Assembly: GCF_000380985.1 (NCBI RefSeq)
Contig: NZ_KB905694.1
Span: 186,001-250,000 of the forward strand
DNA: 64,000 bases
From: Proteiniphilum acetatigenes DSM 18083
Lineage (GTDB): Bacteria > Bacteroidota > Bacteroidia > Bacteroidales > Dysgonomonadaceae
Direction of reading: 5' to 3'
Part shown: piece by piece, positions 16,750 through 23,408 of the stretch
Layout of the letters: each line of letters begins with the position of its first letter
How positions within the stretch are numbered: the stretch's first letter is position 1
Translations under genes and position numbers: made by a program
The notes under the pieces: generated by a model
The model's database searches: none
What the model saw: the letters and a program-made list of their open reading frames with translations, nothing else
Told to the model about the DNA's origin: nothing

Positions 16750-17877
16750 ATGATGTACAAATCAGATATAACGATCGCGTTGATCATCCTTTTTGCGGCT
16801 CTCTTCGCTTCTTGTAGCGACAATATGGGAACGCCCGATGATCGGCTGACAGAGGTAACCTCTCTGATTGAACCGATGAATGCCAGGGAGGTGGTTTTGG
16901 AGCCCTCTGTCTCTGCTTCACTCTATTTCGAATGGGATTATATCAACCACGCCGAGGCAGGCGTGGCGACTTACCGGATCGCTTTCGACAGTGCGGATGG
17001 CGATTTCTCCAGTCCTATTTATATCATTACGGCGGATAATAACGGTTTGTCAAACCATGTCACTGTCTCTCACAGAGATTTGAACAAGATCGCCGACAAG
17101 GCAGGCATCAACCCTTCCGCCACCGGTACGATCAAATGGACCGTACTTTCTTCGAAAGGAACCAAAACGATAAAATCGTCACAGGAGCACAGTCTTGTCA
17201 TTACCCGCTTAGCAGGTTTTGAGGATATCCCCATGGAGCTTTTTATTACCGGCGAGGCCACCGAAAGAGGTGCTGACATCGCTAATGCCATCGCGATGAA
17301 AAATCTTGCCGAGGGAGAATTTGAGATCTACACCCGGCTGACGCAAGGTCAACCATTCAAATTCGTCAGCGGCAGATCAGGCGAATACACAACATACTCC
17401 TTAACAGAGGACAACATTGTGGTAGACGGAACTTCGGAGGTACCTGTTACCGGCGTGTATAAATTCTACCTCAACTTTGAAATCGGTTCCTACTCGATGA
17501 AGCATATCACCAAAGTGAGCCTCTTCCTTAATTGGGCTCAACGATATATTGAGTTACCCTACATCGGTTCCGGCGTATGGGGTGTGACCGATTACGAGAT
17601 CAGCGGGCTCTCTGGCAACGACAATACCGACGACCGTTACAAATTCCGTATGGAGAGCAGCGAGGGAGAGACCGAGTGGAGAGCAGCCGATAATGACAGC
17701 AAACCTACCGGAGCTCCCGAATATTACTATATGGTTGAAAGGACAAATGTGACACAGTGGACAGACGGGCAGATATGGAAATCACCCGCCACCGACGGAT
17801 GGAGCGGAAAAAGATATGATGTCACCTTCTCGCTTAACCCGGATGGACCCTATACCCATAATTTAGTTATTAAATAA
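16750..17877 (+). CDS. SusE-like surface lipoprotein, paralogue of the preceding gene
   Basis: 375-residue lipoprotein (Cys22 in ALFASCSDN) with the same layout as its upstream neighbour: SusE domain (FEWDYINHAEAGVATYRIAF, SADGDFSSP, TADNNG), an AGFEDIPMELFITGEAT linker, and a C-terminal domain with YIELPYIGSGVWGV. The two genes look like a tandem duplication that has since diverged, so they may hold different parts of the glycan. Two ATG codons are adjacent at the start. A stable hairpin follows in the gap to the GH76 gene. Confidence 0.83.
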   Translation: MMYKSDITIALIILFAALFASCSDNMGTPDDRLTEVTSLIEPMNAREVVLEPSVSASLYFEWDYINHAEAGVATYRIAFDSADGDFSSPIYIITADNNGLSNHVTVSHRDLNKIADKAGINPSATGTIKWTVLSSKGTKTIKSSQEHSLVITRLAGFEDIPMELFITGEATERGADIANAIAMKNLAEGEFEIYTRLTQGQPFKFVSGRSGEYTTYSLTEDNIVVDGTSEVPVTGVYKFYLNFEIGSYSMKHITKVSLFLNWAQRYIELPYIGSGVWGVTDYEISGLSGNDNTDDRYKFRMESSEGETEWRAADNDSKPTGAPEYYYMVERTNVTQWTDGQIWKSPATDGWSGKRYDVTFSLNPDGPYTHNLVIK

Positions 17878-17900
17878 GAATCATTAAAAAAATATCCAGT

Positions 17901-17930
17901 CCAAAGGGAGTTTCTTACAACTCTCTTTGG
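17901..17930 (+). other. Intercistronic hairpin between the SusE-like and GH76 genes
   Basis: Arms 17901-17912 (CCAAAGGGAGTT) and 17919-17930 (AACTCTCTTTGG) form a 12-bp stem with one G-U pair and a 6-nt loop. No T-tract follows on the plus strand, so it is more likely an mRNA stability or partial-attenuation element that lowers expression of the downstream enzymes than a full terminator. Confidence 0.5.
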
Positions 17931-17966
17931 GCAAGGGATACAACTTTTGAATAAAAATCATCTCTT

Positions 17967-19103
17967 ATGAAGAAAAAATATCTCTTTTTAATTATGCTGA
18001 TAATCCCTCTCTGGTGGTCTTGCGGGAAAGAGGATATACCGGCTAATGGAGAGGACGAAGAGGAAGAAACAATCGATTGGAACGTTGCAGCTAATGCGAG
18101 CAGCATGGCTCTGATCAATCAATTCTGGAACAGTGGAGGAAACTATTTCAATACCGACAATAGCGGTAACACTACCTTTCAGTATTGGCCCAATGCACAT
18201 GCACTCGATGTATTGATTGATGCCTATGAACGTACCAGTAATACCGAATACAGCACTTACTTCGATCAATGGTTCCAGGGGGTGAAAGTACAGAATGGCA
18301 ATACATGGAATAACGATTTTTACGACGATATGGAATGGAACGCACTGGCCTTACTCCGGGCATATAAGGCCACCAGCGATGCCAAATACAAGGATGCGGC
18401 ACTGGAGTTATGGGGGTATATCAAAGAAGGTTGGAACGATAATGCCGGCGGCGGGATTACCTGGAAAAAGGGCATGGAATACAGTAAAAACGCCTGCTCT
18501 AATGGTCCTGCAGCTATCCTTGCTGCTCGCCTCTATCAGGAATTTGGCAATGAAGAAGATAGAGAGTGGGCCATCAGAATCTACGGCTGGCTCAAGTCGA
18601 CCTTGGTGAACACCAACACGGGCGCAGTCTGGGATAATATCAACTCCAATACCGGAGAGATTAACAAAGAGTGGGTATTCACTTACAATCAAGGCACCTA
18701 TATCGGCGCGGCAGTTGAGTTACATAAGATATTCAACGAGAAATCCTATCTCAATGATGCAGTCAAAGCGGCCGATTATACTATCGGCAGTCTGGTGGAA
18801 AACTCTGTCCTCAAAAGTGAAGGTACTGGTGACGGAGGGCTTTTCAAAGGCATCTTTATCCGCTACTTCACCGATTTGATCCAACAGGAACGACTCGACG
18901 CACCTATCCAGAGAAGGTATCTTCAGTTTATGAAGTTGAATGCCGAGACCCTATGGGAACAGGGAACCACACAACCGGCTGTATTATTCGGACCTAACTG
19001 GCGTCAGAAACCGGGAACTTCCACGGGGCTGACCGAGCAACTCAGTGGCTGCATGTTGATTGAAGCCGCCGCCCTGTTAGAGAAAGAAGAATTATTCAAT
19101 TAA
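17967..19103 (+). CDS. Glycoside hydrolase family 76 (endo-alpha-1,6-mannanase type)
   Basis: 378-residue lipoprotein (Cys19 in PLWWSCGKE, followed by an acidic GEDEEEE stretch typical of surface export). The family GH76 (alpha/alpha)6 barrel begins near residue 40. The catalytic Asp pair is D120-D121 in FYDDMEWNALALL, the GH76 signature. Other family positions include ACSNGPAAILAARLY and WVFTYNQGTYIGAAVEL. GH76 enzymes cut alpha-1,6-linked mannan backbones of fungi or related chains. It is placed in the locus after the SusE-like genes and before an esterase and a GH92. Confidence 0.92.
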   Translation: MKKKYLFLIMLIIPLWWSCGKEDIPANGEDEEEETIDWNVAANASSMALINQFWNSGGNYFNTDNSGNTTFQYWPNAHALDVLIDAYERTSNTEYSTYFDQWFQGVKVQNGNTWNNDFYDDMEWNALALLRAYKATSDAKYKDAALELWGYIKEGWNDNAGGGITWKKGMEYSKNACSNGPAAILAARLYQEFGNEEDREWAIRIYGWLKSTLVNTNTGAVWDNINSNTGEINKEWVFTYNQGTYIGAAVELHKIFNEKSYLNDAVKAADYTIGSLVENSVLKSEGTGDGGLFKGIFIRYFTDLIQQERLDAPIQRRYLQFMKLNAETLWEQGTTQPAVLFGPNWRQKPGTSTGLTEQLSGCMLIEAAALLEKEELFN

Positions 19104-19109
19104 GAATGA

Positions 19110-19268
19110 TTATCTGTAATATCTCTTGGTACAATATGGTGTACAGGAACGGAGAAACAGGAAAACTTTAAAGAGGAGCGTGGCAAAATCGGCATTACCT
19201 GTAAAATAGACAATGGCACCAATCACTATTGGCTTGAAACTCGAAGTAAGTATATCGCTACTAATTAA
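19110..19268 (+). other. Stretch with weak coding character in the gap between GH76 and the esterase; possible gene remnant
   Basis: The 240-bp gap holds an open frame without ATG. Its last part (from 19131, reading TIWCTGTEKQENFKEERGK ... HYWLETRSKY) looks more protein-like than the AT-rich gaps elsewhere and ends at TAA 19266-19268. I cannot assign it to a family. It may be the tail of a lost gene, or chance. Confidence 0.2.
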
Positions 19269-19282
19269 ATAATAAAAAACAG

Positions 19283-19290
19283 TATATTTG
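19283..19290 (+). promoter_or_regulatory. Putative -7 box for the CE15-like esterase gene
   Basis: TATATTTG fits TAnnTTTG and lies 54 bp before the ATG at 19344. It suggests the esterase and GH92 genes can be transcribed apart from the susCD operon. Confidence 0.45.
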
Positions 19291-19343
19291 TAAAATGCGA
19301 GGTAGAAAATCTATGATCGGGTTCAACCATAAAAATACAATAG

Positions 19344-20618
19344 ATGATAACAACGAAAAGAATAAAAGAATTTACAGGTTTAATTGTATGGCTTTTTACC
19401 GCTTCCCTCATGTATTCCCAGCAAAACGTGAATTACGATGAGTCGAAAATCCCTTCGTATGTGCTACCCGAGCTTTTGCAATGTGAGAACGGAAAGGTGG
19501 TCTCGACCATAGAGCAGTGGGAAACGCAGAGAAGGCCGGAACTGCTGGAGTTATTCGCTTCACAGGTGTATGGATGTAAGCCTGAGGGAAAGATCGACGT
19601 TACCTACGAAATACTGACGGGGAACCCTGGTGCGTTGGGCGGTAAAGCAACCGGCAAGCAGGTGAAATTTACTTTTTCCAATGGGAAGAAAAAAACAGAA
19701 GCTATCCTTCTGTTGTACATTCCCAATAAACCGGCAGGCAAAGTGCCTGTTTTTGTCGGCTACAATTTCAAAGGAAATCACAGTACTACTTCAGACACAA
19801 CGGTTCTTTACTCTCCCGTTTTCCATCTGGTAAAAGAACCGGATCATCCGGATTGGGAAAGAGGGAATCAAACAAGCCGATGGAGTTACGATAAAATTAT
19901 CGACCGGGGATATGCCGTGGCGACAATGTGCTATCACGATATTTATCCCGATAAACCGGAACTAAGAGATCACAGTATTGTCTCTCTTTTTCCGGAATAT
20001 GATCCTGAAAATATCGTGGCCGACGAATGGCAGGCTATCGGCGCCTGGGCCTGGGGATCGAGCCGGATCATCGATTTTCTGGAAACCCAGGAAAGGATAG
20101 ACAGTGACAAGATCGCCATCATGGGACATTCCCGGCAAGGAAAGGCTGCGCTTTGGGCCGGCGCCCAGGACAAGCGTTTTCGGATGGTGATATCCAATGA
20201 TTCGGGTTGCGGTGGCGCGGCACTCTTCCGAAGGGAATTCGGGGAAACCATCGACATTATCAATAAAAACTTCCCACACTGGTTCTGTAAGAACTTTCAT
20301 CAGTATAATAACCGGGAAGAAATATTGCCGGTAGACCAGCATCAGCTTATTGCCTTGATAGCGCCCAGAAAAGTGTATGTGGCGAGCGCCGAAGAAGATC
20401 TTTGGGCAGACCCCAAAGGTGAATTCTTATCCGCCTATCATGCAGGCCCGGTATATCTTCTCTACGGATTGACAGCCATCGATTCTGACAAGATGCCGCA
20501 ATTGCATAAACCGATCATGGGAGACATAGGTTACCATATAAGAGCAGGCAAACATGATGTGACGGAATATGATTGGGAGTGTTATCTGGATTTTGCAGAT
20601 AAGCATTTCAAGAATTAA
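19344..20618 (+). CDS. CE15-like glucuronoyl methylesterase (alpha/beta hydrolase)
   Basis: 424-residue secreted esterase (signal peptide about 1-25, MYSQQ). The family CE15 hallmarks are GHSRQGKAALWAGAQDKRF (nucleophile Ser263), NDSGCGGAALFRREFGE (286-300), FPHWFCKNFHQY (310-321), LPVDQHQLIALIAPR, and a C-terminal YHIRAGKHDVTEYDW with His404 as the likely catalytic His. The Ser-to-His spacing (141) fits the family. CE15 enzymes cleave esters of glucuronic acid, usually lignin-xylan links. Finding one beside GH76/GH92 enzymes is unusual and suggests an esterified uronic acid or another ester in the target. Confidence 0.88.
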   Translation: MITTKRIKEFTGLIVWLFTASLMYSQQNVNYDESKIPSYVLPELLQCENGKVVSTIEQWETQRRPELLELFASQVYGCKPEGKIDVTYEILTGNPGALGGKATGKQVKFTFSNGKKKTEAILLLYIPNKPAGKVPVFVGYNFKGNHSTTSDTTVLYSPVFHLVKEPDHPDWERGNQTSRWSYDKIIDRGYAVATMCYHDIYPDKPELRDHSIVSLFPEYDPENIVADEWQAIGAWAWGSSRIIDFLETQERIDSDKIAIMGHSRQGKAALWAGAQDKRFRMVISNDSGCGGAALFRREFGETIDIINKNFPHWFCKNFHQYNNREEILPVDQHQLIALIAPRKVYVASAEEDLWADPKGEFLSAYHAGPVYLLYGLTAIDSDKMPQLHKPIMGDIGYHIRAGKHDVTEYDWECYLDFADKHFKN

Positions 20619-20648
20619 TTTGTTTTTAATCAACTTCAACAACATAAG

Positions 20649-22802
20649 ATGAAACTAATTTCACCTATTATTCTCCTGTCGATCGTTTTATTCGGTTGCA
20701 CAAGTACAGCAGAGAAAAAACTCACTGACTATGTAAACCCTTTCTTAGGTACAGCCACCCTATGGGAACCTGAGGATCTGGGATATGTACGTACCTGGGA
20801 TGTACGTACCTGGGGGGCCGAAGTCTTTCCCGGAAGTTCCCTGCCCAACGCCATGGTGCAGTTGAGTCCCGTCACCCAGTTCCGGAGCGGAGCGGGATAT
20901 CAATACGAAGATACGGTGATCTACGGGTTCTCACATACAAATAAAGGGCACTGGAATCTGTTGCATATTCCCCTGTTACCTGTTACCGGAGAGATTGCTC
21001 CCGGAAATTATGCCTCCGCTTTCAGTCATGATAACGAATCGGCTCACCCGGGCTACTATCAGGTATTCCTCGAAACATATAGTATCGACGTGGAACTGAC
21101 TACTACCCTGCGTTGCGGATTTCACCGGTATACCTATCCCAAGGGGGAAGACAAAAAGCTGATTGCCGATATGACCCGTTCCAATAATCGGGTAAAGGAC
21201 TGGAGCATCCAAAAGGTAGATGAGTATACTTTTTCCGGTTTTCAGGATGCCGAAGGAAAAATGTATTTCTATGCAGTATCCAATTATCCGGTAGAGGATA
21301 TCCAACAGGTAAAAGACGATCAGCATGAAATTTCACTGGTAAATTTCGGGGAAAACCATCAGAAAGACCCGCTGGAACTCAAAATAGGATTCTCCTTTGT
21401 CAGCATCGAAAATGCAAAGATGAACTTAGAAGAGGAGATGCTGAATAAGAGTTTCGAACAGGTCCGTGAAGAGGCCGACAAAGAGTGGAACAGTTTGCTG
21501 TCGAAGATCAAAGTATCAGGTGGTAGCGAGCGTGAAAAAGGGATCTTCTACTCTACCCTCTATCGCTCATTCCTCTGGCCTGCCCTGCGCAGTGATATAA
21601 ACGGGGATTTCACGGATGAAACAGGAGAAATCGTCAATGAAGGATTCCGTTATTATACCAATCCATCGTTCTGGGACGACTATCGCAACAAGTTGGTATT
21701 ACTGGCTATGTTATCACCCGATGTGACCACTGATATCATCAAATCGATTACCGACAAAGGGGAGAAAAGAGGCGGTTATATGCCTACCTTCTTTCACGGT
21801 GACCACGCCTCGGTATTCGTGGCGGGCAGTTATCTTCGCGGCATCACCGATTTCGATCTGGAACGTGCTTACAGGCTGTTGCTGAAGAATGCTACTGTAC
21901 CCGGACGTGGTGGAAGGCCTTATCTGGACGAATACATCGAACGGGGCTGGATCGCGGAAAAAGATACCACCAACGTACCTACATGGGATGAATACAAAGC
22001 GGCTGTTACCAAAACAGTGGAGTATGCCTATGATGATTATGCAACCGCTTTAATTGCAAAAGAACTGGGTGATGAGGCGAATTATTCGTTACTGATGGAA
22101 CGTTCCAACAATTATAAGAACCTGTTCGACCCATCCACCGGGTTTTGGCGTGGAAAGATCGACAACGGAAACTGGATTGAGGACTTCGACCCCTACTATC
22201 CCTACTTCGCCTATATGTACCGGGAAGCGAATGCCTGGCAGTCACTCTTCTTCGCACCACACGATCCGGAAGGAATGATTGCATTGTACCCGTCTCATGA
22301 GGCAGTGAATCAGAAACTCGACTCTCTCTTTACCGAACCTTGGAGAGGGTATGAAGCGCATAATATGACCGGATTTATCGGTAATTACTGCCACGGTAAC
22401 CAACCCTCCCACTCGATACCCTATACCTATTATTTTATCGACAAACAGGAGAAAGCGCAATGTGTACTCGACAGTATCATGGATCGCTTTTACGATATGG
22501 GCGCCGAGAAACTGGCTTATGCGGGCATGGACGATGCGGGTGAGATGTCGGCATGGTATGTGTTCAACGCCATCGGGCTGTATACCTATTCACCGGCCGA
22601 TCCGGAATATATCATCTCTGTTCCCCTGTTCGACGAGGTAAAATTTTCTTTGGGTGAAAGCAGGGAATTTACCATCAGGAAGGAGGGCAACGGAAAGAAG
22701 ATCCGACAGATCAGATACGGTAACGAAACCATAGACGGATGGTTTATTCGACACGACCAGCTGGCACAGGGCAAAGAACTGATAATAACTACTACTGAAT
22801 AG
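20649..22802 (+). CDS. Glycoside hydrolase family 92 (exo-alpha-mannosidase)
   Basis: 717-residue lipoprotein (Cys17 in LFGCTST). Family GH92 markers: DYVNPFLGTATLW at the start, GAEVFPGSSLPNAMVQLSP (56-74), YGFSHTNKGHW, FWDDYRNK, GGYMPTFFHGDHASVF, EANAWQ (Glu526, likely general acid), and GMDDAGEMSAWYVFNAIGLY with the Ca2+/base Asp residues (628-629). Where alpha-1,2-mannosidases of the family carry GNEP, this protein has GNQP (583-586). Glu-to-Gln here is linked in the literature to mannose-1-phosphate-type activity, so the bond cut may not be a plain Man-Man link. It is 30 bp after the esterase gene. A 15-bp tandem duplication lies near the 5' end. Confidence 0.94.
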   Translation: MKLISPIILLSIVLFGCTSTAEKKLTDYVNPFLGTATLWEPEDLGYVRTWDVRTWGAEVFPGSSLPNAMVQLSPVTQFRSGAGYQYEDTVIYGFSHTNKGHWNLLHIPLLPVTGEIAPGNYASAFSHDNESAHPGYYQVFLETYSIDVELTTTLRCGFHRYTYPKGEDKKLIADMTRSNNRVKDWSIQKVDEYTFSGFQDAEGKMYFYAVSNYPVEDIQQVKDDQHEISLVNFGENHQKDPLELKIGFSFVSIENAKMNLEEEMLNKSFEQVREEADKEWNSLLSKIKVSGGSEREKGIFYSTLYRSFLWPALRSDINGDFTDETGEIVNEGFRYYTNPSFWDDYRNKLVLLAMLSPDVTTDIIKSITDKGEKRGGYMPTFFHGDHASVFVAGSYLRGITDFDLERAYRLLLKNATVPGRGGRPYLDEYIERGWIAEKDTTNVPTWDEYKAAVTKTVEYAYDDYATALIAKELGDEANYSLLMERSNNYKNLFDPSTGFWRGKIDNGNWIEDFDPYYPYFAYMYREANAWQSLFFAPHDPEGMIALYPSHEAVNQKLDSLFTEPWRGYEAHNMTGFIGNYCHGNQPSHSIPYTYYFIDKQEKAQCVLDSIMDRFYDMGAEKLAYAGMDDAGEMSAWYVFNAIGLYTYSPADPEYIISVPLFDEVKFSLGESREFTIRKEGNGKKIRQIRYGNETIDGWFIRHDQLAQGKELIITTTE
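20785..20814 (+). repeat. Perfect 15-bp tandem duplication inside the GH92 gene
   Basis: ATGTACGTACCTGGG occurs twice, head to tail. It keeps the frame and gives VRTWDVRTW in the protein at about residues 47-55, just before the conserved GAEVFPG. Confidence 0.9.
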
Positions 22803-22831
22803 TAAAATAACGGGTTGCTAATAACCTCATC

Positions 22832-23305
22832 TTATTCCAATTCTTTCCGCCAATAATGCATGGCAGGCAAGGGCTCTCCGAATCCGAGACTTTGATACAA
22901 ATGTTGGGCGGAGAGATTATCCTTGCGTACTTCCAGTGTGATGCGACTGCATCCTCTTTTCCTGCCGATCGCAATAACCGCCTCAAGTAATTGTCGCCCG
23001 ATCCCCTTGCGGCGATAACCGGGCAGAACGATCAGATCATGAATATTGATCATCGGACGGATAGTAAACGTCGAAAAATTTTCAAAAGCGACCAGCAGTC
23101 CACACACAGTCCGGTCTGCTTCAGCCAATAGGACGACAGAAGCAGGATGCCGTTTCAACCCGTTCGTTAACTCTATTTGGTCGGCTACCGATAAAAACTC
23201 TCCGCCGCCCATTTTATCTCCAATATAAGCGTTGATTAAATCGGCAAGCCCTTTTGTGTGATCTGGATTTGTATAATCGCATATTCTTATATTCACTTCA
23301 GTCAT
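22832..23305 (-). CDS. GNAT-family N-acetyltransferase
   Basis: 157-residue acetyltransferase of the GNAT fold. The acetyl-CoA-binding motif is VLPGYRRKGIGRQLLEAVI (about 101-119), preceded by a beta strand (FTIRPMINIHDLIV) and followed by RITLEVRKDNLSAQHLYQSLGF, the usual end of the family. The substrate is unknown. It is convergent with the GH92 gene (30 bp apart) and divergent from the DUF5686 gene, so it stands alone. Confidence 0.9.
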   Translation of the reverse strand: MTEVNIRICDYTNPDHTKGLADLINAYIGDKMGGGEFLSVADQIELTNGLKRHPASVVLLAEADRTVCGLLVAFENFSTFTIRPMINIHDLIVLPGYRRKGIGRQLLEAVIAIGRKRGCSRITLEVRKDNLSAQHLYQSLGFGEPLPAMHYWRKELE

Positions 23306-23370
23306 ATCGTAGTGATAAATTCAGATTTAACATACGGTGCGAAAATACGGCAAAAATCCCAAATAATCAT

Positions 23371-23378
23371 TACATTTG
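23371..23378 (+). promoter_or_regulatory. Putative -7 box for the DUF5686 gene
   Basis: TACATTTG followed by CACG fits TAnnTTTGC and lies about 30 bp before the ATG at 23409. Confidence 0.5.
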
Positions 23379-23408
23379 CACGAGTTTATTTAACAATGGA
23401 GTCAGGAT

